Shown here in pieces: positions 21,521 to 32,745 of a stretch of 64,000 nucleotides of DNA. Source of the DNA: Chrysogorgia sp. JL179-B06 (lineage: Eukaryota > Cnidaria > Anthozoa > Scleralcyonacea > Chrysogorgiidae); NCBI GenBank assembly GCA_035772405.1, contig JAYKKM010000009.1, positions 2,650,001 to 2,714,000 on the forward strand, in the 5' to 3' direction. The notes beneath the pieces are model-generated. The model did not search any database. It saw nothing but the letters and a program-made list of their open reading frames with translations, and was not told the DNA's origin. The position numbers and the translations under genes were made by a program. Within the stretch, counting starts at the first letter, position 1; each line of letters begins with the position of its first letter.

Positions 21521-21650
21521 TTCATGCTTATAATGCACAAAATGATCTCTATCGTACTCTAGACGCTTATCTATCTCATAAGTCTTGTTTATCTATATCA
21601 TGCGGTTGATCACGTGCAGTTCATGTGCATATCGTATATCGTAACACAAT

Positions 21651-22590
21651 CAGCGCTAGTGAAGCTTTGACAGCATTAGAGAAAAAAGTGGGCTCTACTT
21701 CACAAATACGTCCAAAAGCATACTATACGGCTCCATCCGAAGCTAAAACGTATCGCCTTGAACTTTCAAGCCTAATGAAAACATTCGAACAGTTGCACAA
21801 ATGTGAAGGGAGACGACATGGGAATAGTTCTCTACTACATATTGAATGTACAAAGTGCAAGAAGAAAGTTTACCTCCAAACGTCAGCGAATAATTGTGAG
21901 AGTTGGAATGCAAATGCAGCTGTTGATGTCAATCGCCGAATGGTGTACTCAGCATTTGAAATTGGAGTGGGTAGAGAAGCTATTGCAACCTTGTGCGAAA
22001 TATTCAACATGCCTCCCCCTTGCACGAATCATTCATGGGATAAGCATGCAGATGTTTTGTATAAGGCCCACAAAGAAGCAATAGCTTCAAGAATGGAATA
22101 AGCAAGAAAGAGTGTAGAAGAATACTACCAAGTCAACATGCCAGAAGCTGAACAGCATCAAGACTACATTAACATTGCTGTCAGTTATGATGGTACATGG
22201 TCGAAGAGAGGGTATACTGCCAATTTTGGGATTGGCTTTATAATCTCGGTGGATACAGGCGAGATGATAGACTATGACTTTGAGTCTAAAGTTTGCTTGG
22301 CTTGCATGAAAAGAAAGAAGTATAGTGAGGCGGAGTTTGCAACGTGGTTTGAAGGGCATAAGGATAAATGTACACAAACTCATTCTGGCTCCAGTGGTTC
22401 TATGGAATGCACCATTGCCAAAAAGATATGGAACGGTATGGTATGTGATGGGGACAGCAAAGCATACACTTCTATCTGAGACACTTATGGCTGTTGTGAT
22501 CTTTGTGCAAAATGGGAAAATGCCAATAAGCGAAGCAAAGTTCATTCATTCATTCTTGGATTGATCTCCAGTCCTTTTTGTAACCTGTAT
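21651..22590 (+). pseudogene. Mutator-like transposase fragment
   Basis: The 5' part (to 22101) includes NRRMVYSAFEIGVGREAIAT and FNMPPPCTNHSW. After an in-frame TAA at 22099 the same frame continues EYYQVNMPEA, then NIAVSYDGTWSKRGYTANFG, VDTGEMIDYDFESKVCLACM and VCDGDSKAYTSI. These match the animal Mutator-like transposase domain: first Asp in YDGTW, C-x2-C region, second Asp in GDGDSK. Another stop at 22479 precedes DTYGCCDLCAKWENANK. The third catalytic residue is not found. It abuts the gypsy LTR at 21646. Confidence 0.72.
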
Positions 22591-24051
22591 TGAACAGCCT
22601 GGTATTTTGCCTGAAAATGGTTAAATGCCCAGAAAATTTACTAGACTATCGCAAATATAATGCTTTTTATCATATTATCTTGGCTCAGTCTACAGGTATT
22701 TTCTTCTATGATTTTTTTCTACAAAAAACATCGCCCAGGTTACGTAAAGGACAAAGTGTGTGTAAACTGTCAAATTGTAGTCTTTTTTGCCCGGGACAAG
22801 CGATAAATGTAACTTAAACTTTGATAGCTTAAATGTAACCTCAACACATCTAGAAGACCCTTGTGAATCCCATGCAGCCAGGAAAAAAGTTACAGACCAA
22901 AGTTTATGTCTGAGTTTCATATGCCTTGAACAAGTCTTGCAGTGCTAAATTCAGCCCAAAAAAGTTGCAGCCAAATATTCTAAAAGTAATTTTTAAATAA
23001 AATCGTCCGTTTTGCCTCTATGCACTTGATACTGTGCATGCATATAGGCTTTCACCATATTATTGCCTCTAAGAACTCTAATTTGCGCTAGCTTATATAG
23101 TTTTTGAGTTTTGATCTCAGAAATTAAATGATCTCGGAAATTAAAGGGTGTAAAGGTATTATTCGACTTTGTCACGAAGGTATGTCTTCCTAGAAATACA
23201 AAACTGTTGAAATAACGTCAGAAATGTCCTTATTTTTGCGGCATTATACGATTTCACTATTTCGCACTTTAATCGACTTTGGTGACTTCTTTTCATTTTT
23301 TTACATTTTTAACATGAATAACTCGATTTCTCTAAACTGTACTGGATTATTACAATTTCGGAAGGTGATGAAGGTATTTTCCCCGTTCGCTTTATATACC
23401 CTACTTTCCAAAAAGTGGTAGAAGATGTGAAAGAAAGAAAGACTCGCTTGAAGAGCCTGGGAACTAGCAATCGACGCTTCTTTTTCACGCTTCTTCTGAG
23501 TTTTTATAGAAAGAAAGAAAGAAATCTCGATCAATCCGCTACTTATTTGGTATATTTATACGTTTAAACTACTGTTGGTAGCTGTTGGCTGTCTTGTGCG
23601 CAAGGTACGTTTTTTTACCACTATTGTTGAATAATTTATGAGCGAATTGTAACTAAAATATGTATGCAACCTCGAGTTGTTTTTAGTATCAAAATAAGAC
23701 GTTTCATACTTTAATGTCTTAATGTTAGCATATTTGCATGTTACTATCATATGTCTTAGTGAATAGTGGTAGCATTGTGATTGTATTTAGTATAAAATAC
23801 TTAAATAGGACGTTTCATATACAATGAATGATACATGTATATACTGACTGTGTAGTGTATATGGCCATGCCACTTCACATTTTATTATGATACATAACCT
23901 CTATTATGGTTTAAACTACCACAATGCACTATCCAGACAGATTATATATGTGGCAGTTCACTGTCAACATTACTCTCTGTTGCATAATACAAACATTATA
24001 CAGGTATATAGTTAGGTATTAGTTTAGTTATGTATATGTAGTTACTGATCA
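22591..24051. other. Noncoding stretch
   Basis: About 1.46 kb of AT-rich sequence. There are GAAAGAAAGA tracts near 23425 and 23508. The frames at 22590-22817, 22690-22920, 22993-23175 and 23224-23750 lack recognisable motifs. Confidence 0.5.
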
Positions 24052-24432
24052 AGTCAAAAAAAATGTGGTTCCGGTTACATCGTGAAAAAAATTAGGGTCG
24101 GTAGGTCGGGATTTTATTTTTTTTGAGAAAAGTTTTTGGTCAATTGCCACAGGCCGTCATCTTGTTCCATTATATTGTTGTGCAAGAATGATGGCCTGGG
24201 AACTAATTTGGGGAAATGGCGATTGCTTCAAAGCCAGTGACGGTGGCAGGTCGTGTAGTGATCTTATTTTACGATTTTATCATTAAAGTCTAGATGTAAA
24301 AACTATAAAACCTACCTTTTTTATGGCTAATAGTCCTTTGGCACAAACATATGTCGCGAAATTTACAGGGTCGGCCGAGCTGAGCTAGGGTCGGTCGGGT
24401 AACCGGAACCACACAATTTTTTTTATTTGGCC
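24052..24432. mobile_element. MITE with GTGTGGTTCCGGTTAC ends
   Basis: The left GTCAAAAAAAATGTGGTTCC and right GGAACCACACAATTTTTTTT are inverted, both leading to CCGGTTAC/GTAACCGG. GGGTCGGTAGGTCGG and GGTCGGTCGGGTAACC subrepeats lie inside. It is 381 bp and noncoding. Confidence 0.75.
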
Positions 24433-24732
24433 TAATGTTGAAAATACATTCATGTACATTCATTCAATACATACATTCATGACAATACATTCAGAGTATT
24501 AAATGTCCCCTCTACTCGCGAGTGACTTGTCCTCGTGAACACTCACCGCAATGCGATACTTGCAAGTATTGCGAGTTGGTCGAAAATGGGTAACAAACCA
24601 AATGTGGACCATGTAGTTGAGAGCACATGACCAAAGTGAAGGGCGGTATTACCATCTTTCTGCATTTCAAAGCATTTTATGAATAAAATTGAATTGTAGT
24701 AAAGTTGTGTTAATTCTGGGTATTACCATTTA

Positions 24733-25527
24733 CATGTAAACAAATGCGGCTCAATTGTGATTGTGAATGTCCTGTGTGAACAAATTTATATTAATCGTTT
24801 TCGAGTTACAAAAGTTTTGTTATACTGTGTGTGTACAATCAAATTTTGATTTCAAGCGCCGGTTAAATGCTGAATTTCACTATTTTCATGAATGGTGGTT
24901 TTCCACGCCATGTGAAGAGCATATTGTATTTTGACACCATTGTTGAAATGAAGTGACCATACAGTATGATGAAGTGGTATCAAATAATATAGACATTCCA
25001 AATACATTCAACGTCAGTTATATTATTTGTAAACAATAACTTCACAGTTTATCATAATCGGCGAATACCGATTGTAATTTGTAGTGAGTTTGTTGCAATG
25101 TTGGATGATTTCAGATATTTACATTTTGTCGTCTATATCAAATAACGTTTCCACTTCCGTATTTTGCTTTGCAACAAACTCAAATTACAATTGGTATTCG
25201 CAGATTATGATAAACTGTGAAGTTATTATTTACAAATAATATATGATGAATGTATTTGAAATGTCTGTATTATTTGATACGGCACTTCATCATACTGTAT
25301 GGTCACTTCAATTTGATTTATCCTTATATGGTGTCAATATACCAGACATTCTTCACACGAGGCGGAAAACCGCCATTCGTGAAAATAGTGAAATTCAGCG
25401 TTTAACTGCCGCTTGAAATATACATATTATTACAGTATAACAAAACTTTTGTAACTCGAAAACGATTAATATAAATTGGTTCACGAAGGACATTTGCGAT
25501 CACAATTGAGCCGCATTTGTTTACATG
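24733..25527. mobile_element. 800 bp foldback palindrome
   Basis: CATGTAAACAAATGCGGCTC at 24733 pairs with GAGCCGCATTTGTTTACATG ending at 25527. Pairing continues with few gaps through the AACGATTAATATAAAT, CATACAGTATGATGAAG and AACTTCACAGTTTATCATAA blocks to about 25100/25160, leaving a loop of 60-100 bases. Arms are about 365 bp. No coding potential is seen, and the element would be a long-TIR MITE or an inverted duplication. Confidence 0.85.
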
Positions 25528-25544
25528 CATGTACAGTACTGCTT

Positions 25545-26580
25545 AGAGATAACCGAACACCACGGGCGTTCGGCGTCCCATCCGCATGCGGACGCCGAAC
25601 GAGCGGCGTCCGACACGCGTTCGATCGGCGTCCAATCGGCGTCCGGAACGCGTCTGCTTTGTGCAGTGGTGTTCTCGTACTCGTTACAATTGTAACTCGT
25701 TACAATTGTAACGCGTTACCATGTACTCGTTACATTTGTAGTAATTTTAACCGGTAATTAATTACTTTTTTGGCAAAGGAACGAAAAAGGTATTAATTAC
25801 AAAACGAAGGAACGCGTTCTTTTGCAGAAGAAAATTACAAATTCCTTTCCTTAAATCTTTCATAAATATAATGAATGTTATTTACCATCGAAGAATACAT
25901 ATCGACAGACGAAAACAACTAAAGTTTGACGTGCAAACGTGCTTAAGTACATTGGTATTATGGCTAAAGGCCTTCTTGAAAATAGAGTAGACCCTGGAGG
26001 CTAGGATGAGGTTGTCCCCGTGACCCACACTCTCAACACGTGTTAAATAGGTTATTTGACCGTTTATGGATAAATTCAAAAGCGAAATCTCAATAATTAG
26101 TATCAATAATTTGGCAGAAGATTTAGAAACAATCGTTGTTACCAATTTACGGACGAGTTACACAACGATCTCGCTAGAGAAAATCCAATAGCTGTGGAAG
26201 AGCCAATCTTGTACCCAGAGCACAACCCAGAGCCTGATGACATGTGTAGAAGCTGAAGCTATTGTTGTTGTGGAAATTTAATTGTTTCTATTAATAATGC
26301 AATGTTGCATAATAACAATTGTTATGTTAAAAGTTGAAACCCAACCTCATTCCTCTCATTAAACCTTGTCTCATTTTCATTTCTGGTGTGAGGAATTTAT
26401 TTAGCACAAGGTCTACATTACGTAAAGGAATTTGTAATCAATTACTTTTCTCGGAGGGTAATTTTGTAATTGTAATTAATTACGTTTTAAGAGTGGTAAT
26501 TGTAATTAGGAATTAATTACTATTTGAAGCAAGTAATTGTAATTGTAATTAATTCCTTTTTGAGGGGTAATTTTGCAGCC
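25545..26580. repeat. GGCGTCCG-rich block and GTAATTAATTAC-rich sequence
   Basis: 25560-25660 repeats (G)GCGTCCG/GGCGTCC about six times. 25680-25750 repeats CTCGTTACAATTGTAAC. 25745-25800 and 26430-26560 hold many TAATTAATTAC/GTAATTGTAATTAATT words in inverted relation. The right edge CCCCTCAAAAAGG complement plus GCAGCCCTGG at 26575 looks like a transposon end (CCAGGGCTGCAAAATTACCC in complement), but I do not find a matching left end. The small frames within are not convincing genes. Confidence 0.5.
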
Positions 26581-26728
26581 CTGGCTTTGTGACACCTGTG
26601 AGTGCCGTGACACGCCGTATTCTTCGTCTGCAAGACGGGTATTTGTTATCGTCGTGTATTTGGTATCAAAAGACAACTTGTTTTATTCAACTTGTTTTAT
26701 TCCCACAAACGCTTTAGGGTAATTCCAT

Positions 26729-28409
26729 GTGACCGACGTTACATTCAAAGGATTATTTTGAGGCAAATTCTTGTATATCTCTTTACTTATGAAGTCTATG
26801 CCCATAATTTTTTTGGTAAAAGTAGACAAGCACAATAACTATCTATTGGAAAAGTCTATTTAATTGAAACCTGCAGTAGTCAGCTACAATTTTTATGTGA
26901 ATGTGTGTGACGGACGTTACACAAAATGGACAAGGCTTTTCACCCCAAAATTTGCAACTAATTTTGTCTTCAAATGATAGCATCTCAGAAAAAACTTTCA
27001 ATGCATAACTTTCAATATTACATCAAATTTTAAATATTGAATGTCATTTGTTGTTATTCTCTCATCCGGGGGGGGGGGGAGCAGAGGCAAAATATGATGT
27101 GACGGACGTTACAAAATCAACCATTGTAATGATTATATAAAAGTTACAAAATACTATTATTTAATTTAAAGAATATAACTCTTAGTTGTGAAAAATTGTT
27201 TCTAAAATTGTTTCTAATTACTTAATCTCACAGTCATCAATGTTTAAAAATTTTTAGTGTTCTCAAGTGCTCGACAGTAGACCAAGGTGTTTATCACAAT
27301 CAATCAATCAATATTTTATTTGCACATTAATTAGTTATAGGCTATATACAAAATAAATAAATAATATAAAATGTTGTAATTATATAGTACAAGGATATAA
27401 TAGTTTGACTGTGCGCAGTGGTCAAAGTAGCATTAAAGCTTTCGAGTTGACCACTGCCTACAATACGCTATCTATGGCGGACGTAAATGAAGCAAAAGCT
27501 AAACCAAATCAAAGCGAATTACATTTGCGTAAACGAGAGAAAGTTTGTATATTGTTTCTTAAATTCATATGCTGATTTAGAGCATTTAGTATTATAGTCA
27601 ATTGTTTCCCATATTTTAGAAGAAATAAATTTAAATGTGTGCTTTCCATAGTTTGTGCGAGCCATCGGTCGACTAAAGTTTTGGTTGGCTGCAAATCTAG
27701 TATTATAATTATGACAGGAAGAAGCAATTGATATAGAATTGGAGTATACAGACGGTACTTTGTCTTTTTCATTGATAATCTTATACGTAAATATAGCTGT
27801 TTTCAGTTTGAAAACATTGTCAAATTTCAGAATTCCTAAAAGGTTATAATACGATGTGGCACTTTCTCTTCTATTGGCAAAAAATATATTTCTAATGCAT
27901 TTATTTTGACATGTTCGGATTTTTGTAAGATTTGTAGTATATGTATTTCCCCAGCTCATAAGGCCATAGTTAATATAAGGATAAACTAAAGTATAGTAAA
28001 GTTGCTTCAGCATATTCAAATCAAGGTAATACCTTAGTTTATTCAAGATTCCAGTATTTTTTGCTATTTAACATGTTTAATTTGTTGTTCCCATTTGATA
28101 TATTTATCTATATATATACCTAAATATTTAATAATTTTTTTGTTCTATATTTCCAATTTGGATGTCTGGGATTCTTTTCTTTTGAGAAGTTATTAGCATG
28201 AAATTATTTTTTTTAAGATTTATAGAAAGTTTGTTTGTAGCGCAGTAACGTTGAATATATGCTGTCCCACCAACTTAAGCTTAAAGTTCAACATTTTGAT
28301 GACATAATCTTAAACAAGATATATATTATCCATAGAAAAGGTAGTTAACATTCTTAGTTCTTTCAAAGCAGAAGAGAACTAGGCCAACGAAATTGTGACG
28401 GATGTTACA
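26729..28409. repeat. Four copies of GTGACGGACGTTACA
   Basis: Copies at 26729-26743 (GTGACCGACGTTACA), 26907-26921, 27099-27113 and 28395-28409 (GTGACGGATGTTACA) share orientation. Spacings are 178 and 192 bp and then 1296 bp, of which about 970 is an inserted LINE. They lie downstream of the minus-strand gene at 28495-30072. Regular spacing and near identity suggest protein-binding or subterminal repeats of the host element. Confidence 0.65.
27297..28270 (-). mobile_element. LINE 3' fragment with (ATTG)n tail
   Basis: The minus frame at 28046-27519 gives LRYYLDLNMLKQLYYTLVYP, YINYGLMSWGNTY, ILKFDNVFKLKTAIFTYKI and YNTRFAANQNFSRP, the C-terminal region of L2/CR1-group ORF2. Upstream, in shifted frames, SINLKKNNFMLITSQKKRIP continues to about 28270. 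The 3' terminus is CAATCAATCAATCAAT on + (27297-27312). It inserted between the third and fourth GTGACGGACGTTACA repeats. Confidence 0.8.
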
Positions 28410-28494
28410 AAATCACTGATTTTAACCATCCACATTTGAACAACTGTAAAAAAGTTAAGTACTTGTATAAGTAGAGATGCATATAAATGCTTAA

Positions 28495-30072
28495 CTATAC
28501 AAAGTCTGGGAAGTCATAATGCTCCCGAGCATTGACCAAAATTGGTGGACTTAATGCTTTCACAATTTGATCACGGCAATGCGGAATTCGATCTTCTTGG
28601 GTAGGCCACTTCCAATATCTCCCAGCTCTCACCATGACTGACACTTCATATTTTCCTCCCTGGATTGCTTTGATTTCTCCAGGGAAAAGCGTGCCATCGT
28701 ATTCCACAATGCACCAACTGGAAACTGCAAAGTCGTCCATATCAGCAGATGGAGGACTTCCTTGTAGATCCAGTTGTTCGACATCTTTGGTCAACCGACA
28801 GCCTTGGAAACCTGAATCTCCTACTTGAATATGATGAAATGATTTGATACCTTTTATCGCAGGAGCTTTATCAAACACTTCTTCTAGGTCGAGTTCTAGA
28901 TTCCGTTCTTCTATTTCCTTGCTTTTCATTTCTATGACCTCGACATTGGACGCTTGTTTTGCGGTTGCGCAGAATGAGGTTGCACTGTAACGATAGCTTT
29001 TCTAGTGCTGACTGATGTCCAGACTTGTCTTTTGACTGAGCCTCCAATGCCATCGACTGGGCCTTTGCCATGTGATGTTGCAAAGAAGTTTCATCTGATG
29101 TTTACATTGTGTTTCTCTTGAAGCGCTAAGATGGCTGCAACAAGAAACCGATTCTTAAACTGGGACGAAGGGCCATCGGACCATATGGAGATTGTTTCCA
29201 CTGTGTCGGGAAGAGTAACCAGGAGATGGTCGATGTAGGCGATGATTGTATCTTTGCCATGATCTAAGTTGTCAGATGCAATCACCTTCGGGTGGAGCTT
29301 TCCATCAAACCAAAGAGCAGCAGTAAACAGGCTGACTTGATGCTGTTTCCAATGAGCACTTTGGATCTCATCTTGAAACATGCAAGTATAATTTTCTGAA
29401 AAATCAACTTGCAGCATAGCAAACGATTGGTCGAAATCATCACCACCAACAGCTTCTCTTTCTTTCTGATAGCTTTTAGCTTGGTTTCTTTTGGTGTAGC
29501 TGTGCTGGAGGAACTCTGGCAGTATGGCACATATGTGGGAGAAGAGGTCATCACTTGTGCCTTCTTTCACCATCTTGCAGAGCTTGCCATCTGCATCATT
29601 GCCCCAAACATGCCAAGTTACAGTGCTCGACTCTCCATGCTCTGGCAAGAACTTAGAACTTGCTTTAAAGTAGTTTAGGATCTTTACAATTTGGACACTG
29701 GTTGAACCAACAATCTTTGGTGGCGGCTGCGCAGACCAATTCATTTGGTAGGGTATGTTCGTACTTTGGAAATCCAGGAATTGCCTTGTTCAAAGTATCT
29801 ACAGGCGTAATAAAATTTCCATGGTACTTGCATAAGCACACGTTGCGTGGCAACTGGCTGCTGAGCAAAATATGTTTGGGTCTCAGTTCAGCAAATTTAC
29901 TTTTGCCAATCTTCACATCCGGATGTATTTCGTGGAACATGGCACATACTTCATTCACAGAAGTGGTTAGATGGCGAGCCTGAATTTCATGTGATACCCT
30001 CTTGTCCAATGAGATGCAAGAATACATGAACTTTGACACTTGGTACATATAATAATACACTTTAGCCATCAA
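28495..30072 (-). pseudogene. Unnamed putative transposase family, copy 1 (FSENY / SDG..QFKN / ATSHGK)
   Basis: Segments in order are 30072-29665 (DVKIGKSKFAELRPKHILL, VCLCKYHGNF, a C-x2-C at CPNC), 29744-29091 (QVDFSENYTCMFQDEIQSAH, then WSDGPSSQFKNRF), a TGA at 29088 where the relative has a sense codon, ATSHGKGPVDGIGGSVKR, and 28929-28495. The last part (WCIVEYDGTLFPGEI and onward) resembles a Tudor/agenet-like barrel. There are two frameshifts and one stop. The Asp and Glu in DFSENY, the Asp in SDG and the Asp in VDGIGG are candidate catalytic residues. Copy 2 is at 56582-58874. Function is inferred only. Confidence 0.6.
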
Positions 30073-30161
30073 TGGGGTATAATATAATCTGCAGATTTAA
30101 GTTTATTTGTGGACTCTCATATTTCTGCGTTTTATCTGCACCACGGCGGGTCATACGCATT

Positions 30162-30301
30162 GTGATGCTTTTGATTAACTATATTATTAATATGTGTGTT
30201 CTAACGAGAAGTGTACACACATCGCACATATACGTATATGTGTGTACACTTCTCGTTAGAACACACATATTAATAATACAGAACTTAATCAAAAGCATCA
30301 C
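30162..30301. mobile_element. Foldback element centred on TATACGTATA
   Basis: GTGATGCTTTTGATTAA at 30162 pairs with TTAATCAAAAGCATCAC ending 30301. The arms continue through ATTAATATGTGTGTTCTAACG and CGAGAAGTGTACACACAT, giving about 65 bp arms and almost no loop. Confidence 0.85.
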
Positions 30302-30339
30302 TATGGCAGATTGTTATCTGGGCTTTTGTCAGTTGTTTA

Positions 30340-30725
30340 TGCTGGTATGCTAGTTGATGGTTATTTATGCTAGTTGATAGTTTACACTGTATGTTACATG
30401 TAGTTGATGCTTGTTCATGCTAGTTGATGCTAGTTGATTATGCTAGTTGGTGCTTGTACAGTGCTAGTCGATGCTTGTAGATGCTATAGTTGATGGTTGT
30501 TTTTGCTAGTTGATGCTTGTTCATGTTACTTGATGCTAGTTTATGGTGGTTTATACTAGTTGATGGTTGTTTGTGCTAGTTGATAGTTGTTTATAATAGT
30601 TAATAGTTGTTTATGCTAGTTGATACAGTAGTGGTTTATGCTACAGTAGTTGATGGTTGTTTATGCTAGTTGACAGTTGTTTATGGTAGTTGATGGTTGT
30701 TTATGCTACATGTAGTTGATAGTAA
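30340..30725. repeat. Minisatellite, unit about TTTATGCTAGTTGATGGTTG
   Basis: A degenerate 15-25 bp unit built around GCTAGTTGATGGTTGTT repeats at least fifteen times over 385 bp. Some units have an extra ACATGTAGTTGAT. It is noncoding. Confidence 0.88.
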
Positions 30726-30744
30726 TTGTAGTTATTGTAATTAA

Positions 30745-30849
30745 TTATTTTGCCACACAATACAACTTTTGCATAGAATATATACAACCATAAATAATAC
30801 TTAATGAGTGGCAAGGAAGTCCAAAATAGAAGCCATAAGGCTTATAAAA

Positions 30850-30887
<38 letters not shown>

Positions 30888-31500
30888 GTGTGTTTTGGTA
30901 ACGATAGAGAGTACATGTAGTGAGAATTAATTTAACCACTCATTTCGCACAAACGTTTTCGCTTTTATTTAAAGCTCCTATTTAAAACTACATCGTGATG
31001 TTAGGTTACTGCTTAGATTATATATGCTAATTTGTCTATGGAGTAGTGTCACTAGAAAATTGACATCTATAAAATAATTCTATATCACACATAATAAATT
31101 ACGGCTATATGGCTATGGCTAATATTATATCTCATATAAATTATTTACTAATTTGATAAAATAAAGAAGCGAATTGAATTACTTAAACAACAGACCTTTC
31201 TTTCTAATTTGATAAAGAAGTGTATTATAAAATCAGACCTCAATCTATTTTGCTATGCACGTTAAACGTGTATGCCTCACAATTCAACAATCTATTTTAA
31301 GGGCCTCACAATTCAACAATCTATTTTGCTATACAGGATAGGCTCATCAGGAATTGACCAGTCTTAGCTTTCCACCAACTGTGTCAAGAATATTAAGCTG
31401 GGGCCATGCATGCGAAGACATTATTGATCAACATGAGGAACAATCGACACAAGGTTCGGGTAGTTGAAAAGATTATATTATTAACTATGTTTTAAAGTTT
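30745..31500. other. LINE 3'-UTR remnant, (TA)n tract and AT-rich spacer
   Basis: 30795-30850 (AGTGGCAAGGAAGTCCAAAA...AAGCCATAAGGCTTAT) resembles the 3' end of the LINE at 47990-48035. (TA)n runs at 30854-30881. 31275-31325 tandemly repeats CCTCACAATTCAACAATCTATTTT. The rest is featureless. Confidence 0.55.
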
Positions 31501-31501
31501 C

Positions 31502-31645
31502 GAAAAAGGTTGGTGTACTACCGAAATAGCATGTAAGTTGTCTAACATTTCGAGTGAAGGCCCTTCGTCAGAGAGTTAAAGGCGAAGGGCCTTACTCGAA
31601 ACGTTTGACAATTACATGCTATTTCGGTGGCACACCAAACTTTTT
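31502..31645 (-). repeat. Foldback repeat with a hammerhead-ribozyme-like core
   Basis: Arms of about 65 bp (CTACCGAAATAGCATGTAAG... and its complement ending TTACATGCTATTTCGGTGG) surround CAGAGAGTTAAAGG. The minus-strand arm reads CTGACGAAGGGCCTTCACTC then GAAA, fitting the hammerhead consensus CUGANGA - stem II - GAAA. The related sequence at 59500-59605 has the same stem II. A ribozyme is only a hypothesis because stem III in this copy is imperfect. Confidence 0.5.
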
Positions 31646-31917
31646 AGATATTTCATTTGTATTTGTACACTGCCTAGGCATTTTATAAGTTTTAAAGTGA
31701 TTTGGCAATTTGAAAACAATACAAATCAGGTTTCGATTGTACATGTAATCTATATTTTAGCACTTTGTATACAAATGGTTTATATTTTAAATGTCATCAT
31801 TTTGGTAGGGTTTAATAAATTTGCAATTAAATAATTTGCCATTGAATCAGTTTTTGTGTTTCTGAATGATGGGAAGATTTTTAAGATTGCTAAAAATATG
31901 TGCATATTACATGAAAT

Positions 31918-32033
31918 TTTTGCATGCAAATTTGTATGCATGCAACCTTATGCAGAATTATGCATTTCCTACATGCATGCAAATAGCCAAATTGTATGCA
32001 TGCATGTGAAGCATGCATGCGGCATGTATGCAC
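31918..32033. repeat. ATGCATGC-rich cluster
   Basis: TGCATGCAAATTTGTATGCA and related words repeat so that ATGCAT/GCATGC palindromes occur about ten times in 115 bp. It falls in an open frame (31856-32128), but the composition is that of a simple repeat. Confidence 0.7.
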
Positions 32034-32044
32034 AGTTTAGAAGG

Positions 32045-32137
32045 GATATACATAGTCAGATCTCGCTCTCCGTTTGTGATGTTCTTAGAATTTTTCAACT
32101 CGGCACAAGTCAGAACACGGTAACTTAACTTATGCAT
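32045..32137 (+). repeat. 93 bp direct repeat, second copy at 33274-33365
   Basis: ATATACATAGTCAGATCT and onward to AAGTCAGAACACGGTAA and TTATGCAT recur with about 90% identity at 33274-33365. The interval holds a LINE fragment and satellite. It is too long for a target-site duplication, so it is either a segmental duplication or an unrecognised repeat family. Confidence 0.8.
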
Positions 32138-32745
32138 GGCATGACTTTAAGTGGAACGATCATATAGAAATTATTACCATTAAGGATGCCAAACGTTTGT
32201 ACCTCCTGAGGCAGCTAAAAAGAGTTGGAATCAATTCCAATGACCTCATTCTAATCAGATCAATACTATTCATGTCAGTTGTTCCACCGCAGCCTTCCTA
32301 GTTACCTGTCTGATGAAATCGAGCGCATCCAGAGACACGCTATGCGAATTGTTTTTCCTGATTTGAAGTATAGAGAGGCGTTAGTTAAGGCCAGCATCCC
32401 TACAATATCTTCAAGACGCGAACTACTATCTACTCATTTATTTAATGATATTGTTGGTAACAGAGATCACAAGCTTGCAGAACTTTTACTGCCTAGGTCA
32501 AGCCATTATAAACATCTGAGAAATAAGAGACTTTTTAATACTCCTGTATGTAGAACATACAGCATGTAAATAGTTTAATAATTTTCCCATATCACTAGCT
32601 ATATCATGTAAATATGCTATTTTTAATTATTATATACTATATATAATTATTTCATATATTAATATTTTGTATATTTATATATTGTAATGCATACACGTAA
32701 TTCAGTTGTATAGACTGCAATGTGTATTTTATTCAATAAACGATC

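Larger units (their letters stand above)
20139..21646 (-). mobile_element. Internally deleted Ty3/gypsy LTR retrotransposon
   Basis: Direct repeats 20139-20300 and 21525-21646 enclose pol fragments on the minus strand. The left copy is a complete LTR starting TGTTACG and ending CTACAACA in sense orientation, with a purine-rich tract AAAGGAGAGAAGA directly before it (complement of 20301-20313). The right (5') LTR has lost its end and fuses directly to RT sequence, so gag, protease and most of RT are missing. No env-like frame is present. Confidence 0.82.

Noticed and set aside
20139..21646. Target-site duplication for the gypsy element
   Set aside because: Flanks GACAA and CAATC overlap only as CAA and do not match as 5 bp. 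The 5' LTR is damaged, so no duplication is claimed.
25476..25757. 93-codon frame over the GGCGTCCG block
   Set aside because: The open frame follows from the simple repeat. The translation is repetitive (GVR/ASG) with no domain.
30340..30725. Regular repeats with spacer-like variation, possible CRISPR-like array
   Set aside because: Units are short, degenerate and contiguous with no unique spacers, in a eukaryotic context, so it is a minisatellite.
31856..32128. 90-codon frame with Cys-rich appearance
   Set aside because: The Cys and His come from ATGCATGC simple sequence, not a zinc-finger pattern.
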